A stretch of DNA of 64,000 nt, taken from assembly GCA_947034885.2 (NCBI GenBank), contig OX344749.2, positions 17,375,501 to 17,439,500 on the forward strand. The letters run 5' to 3'. The stretch is from Thuidium tamariscinum. Lineage: Eukaryota > Streptophyta > Bryopsida > Hypnales > Thuidiaceae. The notes beneath the pieces are model-generated. The model ran no database searches. It saw only the letters and a list, made by a program, of their open reading frames with translations, and was not told the origin of the DNA. Position numbers and translations under genes: made by a program. Positions 49,282-61,637 of this stretch are shown in pieces (within the stretch, counting starts at the first letter, position 1; each line of letters opens with the position of its first letter).

Positions 49282-50314
49282 AAAAAATTCAATTTTATGG
49301 ATACTCCACAATTTTAACATTTACATAGCAATTTGCAACATTAGATACTATTTTCATAATTTTGACAATTATTTGTAGTAAGCTAGCCAAATTGCCTTGG
49401 AACTCGATCCTTTACTACCCAAAAGTTTTATTGCCATGTAAACCACATTTATGAATTCAATTTAGCCTTCTAAATCATATTTACGCTACACTATGATGTT
49501 TTTGTTGTATGAGATTGATTATAGTAAACTATCTCATTACGGACAAAATGGGAGCAAATCCATTGTGGGTAAAATGGTCTTAGCAATGTACATTTCAAAA
49601 CTTGCATGTACACCTCCTTTATAATTTTTTCCACAGAAAGTTACCCCCATTTTGTTTGTAAAGGGATAGTTTATCTTTGTATTAACTATCAGTGTGAGAA
49701 ATCTCTATAAGTTTTTTAATAAATTATAATCATTAGGATTATTAAATCAGCAAGTGAAATTAATTGGAATCAAAGTCCTAGATTATTATCTATTACATTT
49801 TCTTTCATTTGTAGAGCTTTTTTAATCTACCTTACTCTCATAAAATAAAAAATTCCATTATCAAAATAAATATAGCAAATACAATATAATTAATTTGAAA
49901 TTTTTTCAAGTGGTGGAAGTAGAATAGTGTGAAATTTAGAATATACCTAAGTGTTGATGAAGTATTCATCAACAAAGGGACTAGTGAGATTTCACTAGAT
50001 TTGTCAAATTTTGACCTCCAAGGTCACTTGCCTCCAAATATCCATATAAACCAAGATGATAAGGAAAGGCATACAATTCTTGCAACAAACATTGATTTTC
50101 AAGAGAATTTTATTGTTCTCTGGGCAAAATCGCCAACATAATGAAATTAATTGATGGTCTTGATGTATAAACTACTTATATTGAATCAGTAATATTGATG
50201 AGGTGGTTATTCTAGTAAATGTTGGTATTCACAAGAAAATTGCTAGACTTTGTTTGGTCAAAAGTATCAATTTGGTAATTGTTGTCAAGAAGCTATGAAA
50301 GTAATTGATGGTAT
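49282..50314. other. AT-rich intergenic DNA
   Basis: No gene is recognised. A 70-codon plus frame at 49929-50141 is the only one with balanced composition, and it matches nothing I know. Confidence 0.35.
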
Positions 50315-50440
50315 TTAACCCATAAATGCCCAAATTGCATTTTTTTGGCAACATGGCAATTTGAGGCAACCCACTACAAATGGAGTCAATGGTTGTTTTT
50401 TCTTTGATACTTTCAAATGACATGTGCATGAGGAATAGTT

Positions 50441-51091
50441 TTAACCCCTAAATTCCCAAGGCCTATTTTGAGCTTCTTGAAATTTGTTCTAAGTTGAACA
50501 AAATGCCAATATTTTGATAAGTTGAATCAATTTTTAAGAAATTGTAACCATACAAATTCAAACTAGACATGTTAGAGATTGCATAGGAAAAGAAAACATA
50601 ACAATATCATTTATGGAATGAAAGATTATAATGTTTGACCATGAGGGTGTTAAAACTACAAAAGTGATGTAAAGTCTTTCTATCCTCTTTTCCCAAGTCA
50701 AATCTAAAAAGTTGGTGACCAAAAAAATATGAGGTTAAGGGCCTAACATTCATAATCCCAATCAATTTATGGCTTTTCAAAATCTATTCTACAATGTTTG
50801 TGAATGAATTTTGAATGTGATTTTTCTCCAAGATCTAGTGTATTCGAGGCCCATTTTCAAGAGCTCTTCAATACTACAGAGAATGAAGGTTGCATTGGGT
50901 ACCCTTGCACAAAATCTTGAATAGAAAAATCACCATCATCTATTTTCCAGATCAGACTTTTGACACTCAAACTAGACTTCTAGAAATTTCCAAAAATATG
51001 AAATGCTAAAAATAGAAACTTGGTTAGGTTTTATTTAACTTCAAAGTTTTGCAAATCCCACATTATAATGCCGTGGGCATTTAGGGGTTAA
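50441..51091. mobile_element. 651-bp TTAA-flanked piggyBac-like element, nested
   Basis: The left end is TTAACCCCTAAATTCCCAAG. The right end ...GTGGGCATTTAGGGGTTAA reads TTAACCCCTAAATGCCCAC on the other strand. The flanks AGGAATAGTT and GGC, joined through a single TTAA, match the empty site AGGAATAGCTTTAAGGCCC at 38995-39013. Confidence 0.82.
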
Positions 51092-51094
51092 GGC

Positions 51095-51371
51095 ATTAGG
51101 GAGGATTTGAGGCCTCCAAAGGGTCATTTTGGGGTTGTTCCTCAAAATTGTTCTCGTAACTACTCGCTGCTATTAGGCTAGTATTTATCCAAAAAAAATT
51201 TAAAAAATTTAAAAAATTGGGGGTCCTGAAATATGAAAAAAGCCCCCAAAAAATATAAAATAATGACGTGGTACTCCCTCGACCACATAGGATTCTTGTT
51301 CACGCGGCGGAAACTGCGTTCCCGCAGTCCGGGAACCCGCAGTCTTCCAATGGCGTCAAAAATCCCCTAAT
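51095..51371 (+). mobile_element. 277-bp MITE with ATTAGGG ends, copy 2, nested
   Basis: The ends ATTAGGGAGGATTTGAGGCC and ...GTCAAAAATCCCCTAAT form an inverted repeat. It is an inverted copy of 23833-24099. The flanks TTAAGGC and GCCCAACGATTTTC correspond to TTAAGGCCCAACAATTTTC at 38842-38860, suggesting a 2-bp GC overlap as target duplication. Confidence 0.7.
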
Positions 51372-51960
51372 GCCCAACGATTTTCATAACTTTTGGCTAT
51401 ATGGGTGAAAAAATTATTGTAAAATATTTCACCTTCATTGTTTGGTGGGTAGCTTGGATAGCTCAAAAATTTCTTTAAAGTCACTTTTTAAAAAAATAAA
51501 AAGTTGAAATTGATTTTCTAGATTTTTATATATGTGGAAAGCTTTGAATCATTTAATTTTGATTAATGAGATGAAAGTTATGAAGAGTTTTAATTTTCAA
51601 GAAGTTATGGATTTTCCACTTGAAAATAAACCTTGAAGTCCTTTCTTAATTCAATTTTCAACATTTTTGAGGAAAAATAAAATAATGGATCTAGATTTTT
51701 TATTTCAATACTATATCCACTAAAATCGACATTTTTTATAAATAAATTATTAACAATTCAATATTTTGAATCATTCTCTCCTTTTTTTACTTACTAGTCT
51801 TTTCCTTATATGTTAATTAACTCCAAATGATTTGAAAATTTTCAAGCATGTAGCTAACTTGCTTTGAAAAATGAATCCAAAGAGTAATTATTATTTCAGA
51901 CATTTTTTCACAGTAATGTGAGCTTGTGAAGTGTAGCTACACAAGTTTTTGTACAATGAT

Positions 51961-52662
51961 CATAGTTTGTGAGCCTAAAAGCATGAGCTTAAGAGCTGCA
52001 AGCGTAAGCCTTATAAGCATAGAGTATTAATTATTAAAAAAAACTTTGAATTCTTTAGGCTAAAAGAAAGAAAAGAAAAATCATTTAACAAAAATATTCT
52101 ATTTATAATAAAATTTCAGCACTATTATTATGGACCTATGAATGTGGAAGTGCAATTAACATATTGGTGGATGACAGTTTTAATCAACCTCCAGCCCTAT
52201 TTTTTTTCTCATAAAAAAATTTGCTCAAATTCAAGCTCTTCAAGGTATTCTAAGGATAAACAAATATTTTGGACAAATAAAAGAGGATACATGCAATAGG
52301 CACCACCCTTGTGCCATGTACAAATATTCAGAATGTTCCAACCTTTAAACCCCCTAAGGGACTTCTCAATACCCAAAAGGGGTTTTAGAGGTGATAAAGT
52401 TGTAGCACACATACACACCAAAAAAAAATTGAAATTAAAAATTGAAAAAAAAAATTGATTATTTTTCTTAAATTTGAGTTTTGTTTTGTTTTAAATTGAG
52501 TTTTAAGAAAATATTCAAACCCAAGTCTTTCAAAAAAAGCCTCTCAATACCTTCCAAGAAAAAAATTTGAAATTTTGAATTTTTCTTTTGAGGTCCAAAA
52601 TCCCAAACTCAAGAAGGGGGCTTTTGATACTGAGAAGGGTTTTCTAGGGTCATAGCATTGAA

Positions 52663-52697
<35 letters not shown>

Positions 52698-53537
52698 AAA
52701 TTTAAGTTTATTTTTACTTTTTGTGATTCTATCACCACCCAATTGTCCTTTCAATACCGAGATAGGTTTATAAAGGTGACAAAGCCGCTAAAAAAATAAA
52801 CCAAACTAAAATTTAAAAAATTTATAATTATTTTTATTAGAGAATTCCAAAACCCAAACCCTCTAACAGTTCCAAGAGGGGTTTTGAAGGATGACACGGT
52901 CACAAAAAAGAAAAAGAAATTTGAAAAAATGAAAACAAAAGTTTTGAAAGCTCTAAGCCATTTACCTCCATAGGGCTCTTTGATATCGAGAGGGGTTTTA
53001 GACGGTGACAAAGTTGCAAGCAAAATTGAAAAATTGAAAAGGAACTGAAAAAAAATTTGAAAAAAATTTGAAATTTTTTGCTTTTCGAAAAAAAAGTTTT
53101 GAAAGTCACAAATTTCAAATCCTACAAGGGGGTGAATTAGTACCAAGAGAGGTTTGTAGAGGTGGTGGAATTTTGGTAAAAAAAAGGTTAAATGATTAAT
53201 TGAATTTTCTTTTGGAGTGTCAAGTCCCAAAATTTCAAAGGGGCTTCTTAGTACCAAGAAGGGGCCATAAATTTTTAGGGGTATTGGAGCTGCAACTAAG
53301 AATGAAAAAAAATTAGACAAGGTGTACGGATAAGGTTTTTAGAAAAAATGTGAAGTGCTCCAACCCTATTTCAAGTCAATTGACATATTTTCATAAATTC
53401 ACTAGCTATTAAAATCCTAAATTTTTAAAGCACAATAATAGGTCTACATCCTAAAAATCACTAAAAATTCCATCAAAAATTAGAGGCTTATAAACTGTCA
53501 TACTCTAAGGTTCATGCTCTAAGGCTCACAAAGTAGC
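51961..53537. mobile_element. 1.58 kb element with GTGAGCC ends and an internal tandem array, nested
   Basis: The left end is TTTGTGAGCCTAAAAGCATG plus further GAGC words. The right end carries the inverse, GGTTCATGCTCTAAGGCTCA, then CAAAG. The interior holds diverged units with CAATACCGAGATAGG, TACCAAGAGAGG and TCCAAGAGGGG words, related to the arrays at 38.0 and 22.5 kb, plus a (AT)n tract. The 189-codon minus frame at 52751-53320 is Phe/Pro-rich repeat sequence, not a recognisable gene. Confidence 0.68.
52664..52693. repeat. (AT)n microsatellite
   Basis: A run of alternating AT of about 30 bases inside the 51961-53537 element. Confidence 0.85.
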
Positions 53538-53930
53538 ACTCCCAATTTTTTGTAGGGCCAAAAACAGGATTTATATCAATTCAAATGCTGATATCTTATG
53601 ATATATATAGTAAAAACTTTTGAAATTTTTTCTGAATCTTATCAAATCAGTGTACTATTACATCCAAGAGTTCCATATTTTTAATTTTTAATTTTTTTTT
53701 TTAATTTCAAAATTTTGGGTATTGCACTAGTCATGGCAATTTTGGAGTATTTTGGTAAAACATAATCAAACACATTTAGGGTCAAAAATGCTATTATATC
53801 TATAATTAGTCAAATATATTGCTCTAATAGTCATTATTTGGAAGCTACTAACTAAGGTGCTTGATTTTGAAAATATTTATACTAATTGAATTTTATCAAA
53901 AGTAAAAATTTAGTTGTTGTCATAAAGTCA

Positions 53931-54909
53931 TTAACCCCTCAAGGTCCAAGGCCTTTTTGGATTTGAAAATATCATTGCTTTTCAACCCTTACAAATCTAC
54001 ATGCCACTAAGGTATAAAAATTTTAATTGTACAATCTTGTAGTGTACATGTTGTAGATGTTGATAATCAAATTTGGAGTAATGTGGTAGCATAGATTGCA
54101 AGATTATAATGTTTTAGTGTTGAAAAAAATGCTCAAATTTTTCAAAAAACACATTTGGAGGTGAAATTTGATTTCTAAACCTACTCAAATGAAAAACTTT
54201 AAACTAAAATGTGCTTCATTATCAACATACAAACACATTTATTGATGAAAAAATGTCATTCAATTGATTCATTGTGCTTGCAAAATGATTTTGAAATGTA
54301 AAAAAATAGCAAAAAAGGTGCAAAAAACACATTTATGATTGAACCTCCTTCTACTAAAATGCTTCTAGTTACTCATAACTTTTGGATTGATATGAAATTT
54401 TAACTACACAAAGTAGACTTGAATGTGCAAGTTTTCACAAAATATTAATAGAAACGGACACTGTATGAAGAAAAAACAAGCCACCAAGGATCACTATAAT
54501 CCAAAAATGTTTGGTTTTTGAACTTCAAATTGGTCCCAAACATTCAAAGCAACTTGAATTACCATGAAAGTTTGACCATAGTAACTAGATTTTTGGAAGA
54601 ACATTGATACTCTATTAAATTTTGATGAAAGCAAGCATTAGATGAAGGAGATATAGGCCCTCAAAGTTGCAACCATCAACTGTGGTTTGGTGAATTCAAT
54701 TTGAACATGTGAACTTTGATTGGCTTCCAAAAAATCTGTACATTTGGATTGATTTGAAAATTTTACTGCACAAACTAGATTAGTATGCTCAATTTTTCAA
54801 ACACATTTTATTGAATTTGGACATTATATGAAAAAGTTATCACATGCTAAATTGGACTACTAGACTATTTGAAGCAACTTTTGAGCCCCCTTGGGCGTTA
54901 AAGGATTAA
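53931..54909 (+). mobile_element. TTAA-flanked, piggyBac-like element, family A copy 2
   Basis: 979 bp. The left end is TTAACCCCTCAAGGTCCAAG. The right end ...CTTGGGCGTTAAAGGATTAA reads TTAATCCTTTAACGCCCAAG on the other strand. It aligns over nearly its whole length with 6969-7977. Non-coding. Confidence 0.72.
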
Positions 54910-55094
54910 TGCAATCATTGTCAATAAATTCTTTCTTCAATATTCTTGAATCAAATTCACAAAGGTCCATTGTTGATTTAAGGGACAAATTGGATTTTAG
55001 GTTGGTACCTATTGGCTCAATTTTTGTCATGAGTTTTTGAAACATTTTGAGTAGATACAAAAACTTGACCAGCTTTGTTGCAATATTATTTTTT

Positions 55095-55690
55095 TCCTGA
55101 TTGGTGCTTAGAAACAAAAGTTATGTCCAAAGGAACAAAATGGGCTCAAATAGGCTCAAAATAGGGGCCCCCAAGGAATTAAAAAAATATTGAAAATCTT
55201 GATTTTTTCCTCTTAAAAATTTTCATAGATTATATTGTTGTCTACGTCAAAAGCTTTGGTTAATTTCATTTCAATAAGTTCTGTGATAGTTATGGACAAT
55301 CTTGATTTTTGGACAATCTATGTATCTTTTTGAAAAAATGACTTTCAAGGTCCATTTCTAAATGCACTTTTATAATTTTTCAAAAATAGAGTTCTTTATG
55401 GTTTCATTTTCTATCTTAAACAATCTCACAAGCAGAATTAGGGTGTTTTAATTTTGTCCTAGAGACTTTACTAATTTAGATTTTCCTTTGGTCTTGTACC
55501 TATTTCTACTTAACAATTTCCTTAAGAATGAAAATTAAATATTTTTGAATTATTTTTTTCTTAGACCTTCAAACTCAATTTACCATAATAAATGTTTAGA
55601 TGATTAGATCTCAAAACTTTGAAGAAAAAAAAATTTTGAGTTAAGAAGGTTCAAATTCAAAATCAAATAATCTAGTTCCACAATAAGCAA
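55095..55690 (+). repeat. dispersed AT-rich repeat related to about 8980-9690
   Basis: Shares AAAAGTTATG and GGACAATCTTG words in the same order and spacing with the 9-kb region. Ends are not defined. Confidence 0.4.
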
Positions 55691-55723
55691 AAAGAACCTT
55701 GTTTTCCTTCATTTTAACCTTCA

Positions 55724-56837
55724 AAGGACAAGGCCATTTTTTTTTAATCAAAAACCTCTCAAAAGTATCATTTCTACTACAATTATCCAAGAAAACAAAA
55801 AAACAAAATTTTTAAGAAATTCACCAAAGAATCTATAATTAATTTGACAAAGATTATATGGTAAAAATTTCATGAAGTTTGACTGTATAGATTGGAAGAT
55901 ATAAGCATTCAAAGTTGAAAAAATACATTTTTATGACTATTGTGGTTTGCAATTTCAAATGAATTTGACTACCATTTGTAAAAAAAAATTGTACTATAGA
56001 ACTTGAATTTATAATTTTTGTATTGAAAATTTGTATTGAGGATGTAGGAAAAAGATTTGCACAAAAAAACACTTCATTCCCATTCTTCAAAAAAAAAACT
56101 AAGTAGAAGGAAGCTCAAGATTGAAAGAAAACTAAATGATCAATAACTCTAAGATGGAATTGAAGTACAATAATTCCAACAGTAAGATTGTTCTAGCAAC
56201 TAAACATAACCTTGTTTGATAGTTCTTAGTGAAAAATTGTGAAAATTGTATTAAAAAAATGAATCATATAAGTTATTTTTTCAAGAAGATGTTTAGATTG
56301 CATAAAAAACAAGATTGTCCATAATTTTTCATTATAAGTCCAAATAGAGTGAGTCAAAGCTTTACATGTAGATACAAATATATTATTTTGGAAAAAAAGT
56401 TTTTAAATTAAAATTTGACTTTCTGCAAAAAAAAAAAAATGTTGCTTGCTGAATGAAAATTTGGGATTTTTGTGGTATAACTTTTACTCTCACTCAATTG
56501 AAATAAAAATGATATTTCCTCAAAGCTTATCAATTTTTCTATATAATGAGAAAGTTTCAAAAGGTTTTACCGAAAATAGAAGTCATAGGAACCTACCTCA
56601 AATCCATTTTGTCCCTTACAAGGACAATGGTCCTTTAAAAGTTAAATGCCAATATCTTGCAATTTGTGCCATCAAAACCTTTGAAATTTATTTCTCACAT
56701 TTTCATGCTAGTTAGGTGTAAAATTCTTAGTTTAGATGTGTAAAATAATAATTTTTAAATTCTTTTACTCTTTGCAATAGAAATGGTAATTTTGAATATT
56801 TTTTGACAAAAAGAATCTTGGTCCTTTTAAGAGTTAA
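55724..56837. mobile_element. TTAA-flanked, piggyBac-like element, 1.1 kb
   Basis: The left end is TTAACCTTCAAAGGACAAGG. The right end ...CTTGGTCCTTTTAAGAGTTAA reads TTAACTCTTAAAAGGACCAA on the other strand. The ends are diverged, so the element is probably old. Non-coding. Confidence 0.5.
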
Positions 56838-56839
56838 GA

Positions 56840-57539
56840 TGTAAAAGAAATTTATTCAAGGGAAAAAATGCTATAAGACTTGAATATTTGAGATCTTAGA
56901 TTTCTCTTTGACTTTGAAAATCATTCCAAAATCTAAAAATACTTCTTGGCTCTAATATCTACTTAAATTTGTACCATTAGTGACAAAACAAAATTATTAT
57001 CTCTTAAAAAGATTAATGTTGCTAAAAATTAGAAATTAGAAATTTTAATATAATGCATTAACTACTTGACCTTGAGCTAATTAAATGTACTACAAAATAC
57101 TATCTAATGAAATAAATCAATAAATTCAAGGAGATTTTTCAGAGATTTTTTCAAAATAAATCTCTATGTAAATATGTACATGTATAAATACACACAAATA
57201 TATAAACATATTTGACAATACAAATTAAAGCATTCTTCAACATTATGATTTGATTTGTTATTAGATTCATTTTTAAATTATATTTTATTAATTTAATACA
57301 TTGTTTTACAATTTGTATCATTTAGTGTTTCTTTTAAAATTATATATATAAAATACTCTATAACATCAAGGGAAATCATTTCAAGATAGATGACAATCCC
57401 TCATTAAATGAAGAGAGGCACATTTCTTTCTCTAAAGTAGAGCTACTTCAGCATTACATTGTACTCTTTTCAAGAGCCTAAATTGATCATGGTTCATGAA
57501 GATTCAAACATTCTACCATTCAAGATAATATAATAGGCT
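56840..57539. other. AT-rich intergenic DNA
   Basis: Nothing recognised besides short AT runs. Confidence 0.4.
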
Positions 57540-59530
57540 TTTATATCAAGCAAGCACTAAGAATTACCTTTACAAATGCTTTCAAATAGTGCAAAAAAAG
57601 TTTTAAAAATGTACAAGTTCTTGTGAGGTGAATAATGTTTTTTATCATGAGATGGTTTCAAGATAGTGAGTTGTCAAATTAGATAGGCATTAAGAATTGT
57701 CCCTAGAGATGCCCTAAAACACTCCAAAAGAGGTTTTAAGAAATTACAAATTCTTGTGAGGTGAATGATGTGATTCCCAAGGCACGGGTTCAGAATAGTG
57801 AGTAGTCAAAATGAGTAGGCATTAAGAATCATCCCTAGAAATGCCTTGAAACAATGCAAAACTAGTTTGAAGAAAATACAAGTTCTTGAGAGGTGAGAAA
57901 ATGTGATTTCAAGGGCATGGTTTCAAACCAATGAGTAGTCAAATCTAGCATCCATCAAAAATCATCCCTTGTGACGCCTTGAATTAGTGCAAAAGTGGTT
58001 TTGAAAAAGTACAAGTTCATGTGAGATAAAAAATTGTGATTTCAAGGGCACAAATTCAAGCCAATCAGTGGTCAAATCCAACAAGCATAAAAAATCATCC
58101 CTAGTGATACCCTGAATTAGTGCAAAAGCGAATTTTAAAAAGTACAAGTTCTTGTGAAGTAAGGAAACGTGATTTCAAGGGCACGGCTTCAAGCCAATGA
58201 GTAGCTAAATCCAGCAAGCATCAAAAATCATCCCTAGTGACGCCTTGAATTAGTGCAAAAGTGAATTGAAAAAAGGACAAGTTCGTGTGAGGTGAGAAAT
58301 TGTAATTTCAAGGGCACAAATTCAAGCCAATCAGTGGTCAAATCCAGCAAGCATCAAAAGTCATCCCTAGTGATGCCCTGAATTAGTGCAAAAGCAAAAT
58401 AAAAAAGCACAAGTTCTTGTGAGGAGAAGAAACGTGATTTCAAGGGCACGGCTTCAAGCCAATGAATAGCTAAATCCAGCAAGCATAAAAAATCATCCCT
58501 TATGACGCCCTCAATTAGTACAAAAGTGAATTAAAAAAAAGGACAAGTTCATGTGAGGTGAGAAATTGTGATTTCAAGGGCATAAATTCAAGCCAATCAG
58601 TGGTTAAATCCAGCAAGCATCAAAAATCACCCCTTATGACGCCCTGAATTAGTACAAAAGTGAATTAAAAAAAAGGACAAGTTCATGTGAGGTGAGAAAT
58701 TGTGATTTCAAGGGCACAAATTCAAGCCAATCAGTGGTCAAATTCAGGAAGCATCAAAAATCATCCCTAGTGACGCTCTGAATTAGTGCAAAAGCGAGTT
58801 AAAAAAGGTACAAGTTCTTGTGAGGTGAGGAAATGTGACTTCAAGGGCACGGCTTCAAGCCAATGAGTAGCTAAATCTAGCAAGTATCAAAAATCATCCC
58901 TTGTAACGCCCTGAATTAGTGCAAAAGTGAATTAAAAAAAAGGACAAGTTCATGTGAGGTGAGAAATTGTGATTTCAAGGGCACAAATTCAAGCCAATCA
59001 GTGGTCAAATTCAGGAAGCATCAAAAATCATCCCTAGTGACGCTCTGAATTAGTGCAAAAGCGAAATAAAAAAGTACAAGTTCTTGTGAGGTGAAGAAAC
59101 GTGATTTCAAGGGCACGGCTTCAAGCCAATGAATAGCTAAATCCAGCAAGCATCAAAAGTCATCCCTAGTGACGCCCTGAATTAGTGCAAAAGCGAATTT
59201 AAAAAGGTACAAGTTCTTATGAGGTGAGGAAACGTGATTTCAAGGGCATGGCTTCAAGCCAATGAGTAGCTAAATCTAGCAAGTATCAAAAATCATCCCT
59301 AGTGACACCTTGAATTAGTGCAAAAGTGGTTTTAAAAAAGTACAAGTTCTTGTGAGGTGAGGAAATGTGATTTCAAGGGCATGGTTTCAAGCCAGTCAGT
59401 GGTTAAATCTAACAAGCATCAAAAATCATCCCCAGTGATGCCCTGAATTAGTGCGAAAGCGAAATAAAAAAAGTATAAGTTCTTGTGAGGTAAGGAAACA
59501 TAATTCGAAGGACAGATTCAAGATAGTGAG
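57540..59530 (+). repeat. 133-bp satellite array with alternating A and B monomers
   Basis: The landmark GAATTAGTGC (or a close variant) recurs at 57981, 58114, 58247, 58380, 58512, 58646, 58780, 58913, 59047, 59179, 59312 and 59445, a spacing of 132-134 bp. More diverged units extend back to about 57540. Two monomer types differ after GATTTCAAGGGCA: A has CGGCTTCAAGCCAATGAGTA, B has CAAATTCAAGCCAATCAGTG. From 57981 the order is B A B A B B A B A A, then a mixed unit, so a 266-bp dimer is the dominant higher-order unit. No coding capacity. Confidence 0.9.
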
Positions 59531-61637
59531 CAATGAATAGGAAGACATACACTGTATAGTTTCCAATTCATTGCTACATGTTTGATTTGGATAGATGGAA
59601 ATATTAGCAAGATTGAAATTTGGTGGTTGGATTGGAGTACTTGTGTATTATTGTGTGGATATGCTTTCAATAATTGGACATTGCTTTTCTTTTTGACATT
59701 CACCTAATGCTTTAATCATTGTTTTAATTACTTTATAAACTATCTTAGTGTATTTAAAGACTTAATTGGTTCGATTATTGTTGTAGTCTATGTGCATCTA
59801 TAGCAACCTATGTTCCTTTTCCTTAAAAAAATCATATATAACTCAATTAGGATCAAAGAATTGCTCAAAACTATATTTCAATTCTTTTCTTGTTCTTTCT
59901 CTTCAAAAACAAATCAAAATGTTCTGATGTACACTATCATTAGATGCCTTGTAATCCTCCTTCAATGATCAATTCTTAACTCTATCATTATATGTCTAAT
60001 ATTGAAAAGACAATGTCTCATCCTGAGAAATAACATCCCTTGCCACTCCCATGACTTTGCACATTATTCTTCATAAGAAGACTTTGTTTTCAATTACCTA
60101 ATGTTTCTTTAAAAATTGTAGTGAACTATCATATGCACTTTACAAATGTCTTTGATGGAAATTAGAATAATCAATTGATAACATTTTATATATGAATTTT
60201 TTCATTTTTTCATTTCAACATATAAAACTGAATTTTGAATTTTGTAATTATATGGGGCAAGTTTGCACTGGTATCACTAACTGTAAGCAAGCCTTCTTGC
60301 TTGTTTTAATTTTACACATACAACATGAAATTGTAGAATTTTACGTAGGTTTTAATTTTTTTGAATGGAATGTATATTTGAATAATATATTTCATATAAT
60401 ATGTACACAACTTAAAATGTATGATGGAAAATCTAATGTTGAGATTTTGAAAACTTATTGTCTTTTGATCCTAAGGATTTTGGTTTTCCATTCTTGATTT
60501 TGAAATTATTTTTCCAATTGAAGAAGAAAAAATATCATGGAATCAACATCATTTTTTGTTTTCTGCACTATTACCAAGTCAATTTTTATATTCCAAAAAC
60601 TTAATTAAAGTGATGCATTTGCCTTGAAATATAGATTTTGAGTTACCATTTTTCCAAAAGACTATAGCATTGGCTTAAGTGGACATTATTTTAAAATACT
60701 ACTTTGACTAATACTTTCAATTGCATTTGAAGGTTCAAGTAATTGGATAGTCTTATTTTTTAATTATAAAAGCTCAATAATAAAACATTGTGTGAAATTT
60801 ATGCTTATATAGTAACATGTATTTGTAAGAATTATTTTGTGGCCTATTGCACTTTCTACATTGAAGTTTCAAATCTAAAGAAAAGTTAGATAATTATGTA
60901 TATAAAGTATGTATCAAAAAATTTAAATCTTCTATGAATTTTACTTGAATGCTTTGAATTTGTGAGAACATATACAAGTTAAACATTAGAAAATATTTGC
61001 AAGAATTTTTTTGTGTCTTTTTTTCTTAGAATTTAATAAATCTATACAATTGACTTTTGAATTTTCATAAAGTTTCACCTCCAACTTCTCAAAGTTTTGT
61101 GTACATACAAGGCAAGAAAAAGTGAAAACTTATGTGTTTTGAATATTCAACTTTTTGTACCCAAATTTGAAGAAATTTAGAAAATGATGTAAGCTACTTT
61201 GGCATAATTTCAAATTCACCTAAGACCTAAAGGATTTTTAGTTAAACCATGAATGTTAACTTATATATAATGATATCTATATCTATATCACTTATTACTC
61301 AAATATAAAACTAAAATCATATTGATTTTAACTCCACGAATGTTGAAGCAAGAAATTTTAATCCTATGAAATTTAATTTTGAGAAGAGGAAGAGCTAAAT
61401 TCAAAACCTAACTCTGTAAATCATTTTTAAAATTCTTACAATATAGTTGTTGCTTTAGGGGACAAAATGGATTTTAGAATAAGCTCTATATACTCAATTT
61501 TTGATAAAATTGTTTGATTTTTTTTTTAATCATGTAGAATTTTTGGAGCTTTGTTGGTATGTAATTTGCATTCATACTAGACCAAAGATTTAGAAGATAC
61601 AGTCATTTTTGGCAGTTCGGAATTTGGAGAACAATGG
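59531..61637. other. AT-rich intergenic DNA
   Basis: No gene recognised. The 101-codon plus frame at 60192-60497 is AT-driven, with no motif. Confidence 0.4.

Larger units (their letters stand above)
50315..53790 (+). mobile_element. piggyBac-like family B copy interrupted by three other elements
   Basis: The left end TTAACCCATAAATGCCCAAA is at 50315. Family B sequence occupies 50315-50440, 51372-51960 and about 53538-53790, matching in order the left, middle and right parts of the complete copy at 21287-22223. The gaps are filled by elements at 50441-51091, 51095-51371 and 51961-53537. The right end near CACATTTAGGGTC is decayed. The host is therefore older than its three guests. Confidence 0.6.

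Noticed and set aside
52751-53320. 189-codon minus-strand Phe/Pro-rich frame, one of the longest in the window
   Set aside because: It lies inside a mobile element with tandem repeats, contains runs of Phe from T tracts, and has no recognisable domain.
57981-59460. CRISPR-like regular repeats
   Set aside because: Units of 133 bp are nearly identical throughout, with no unique spacers. This is eukaryotic satellite DNA.
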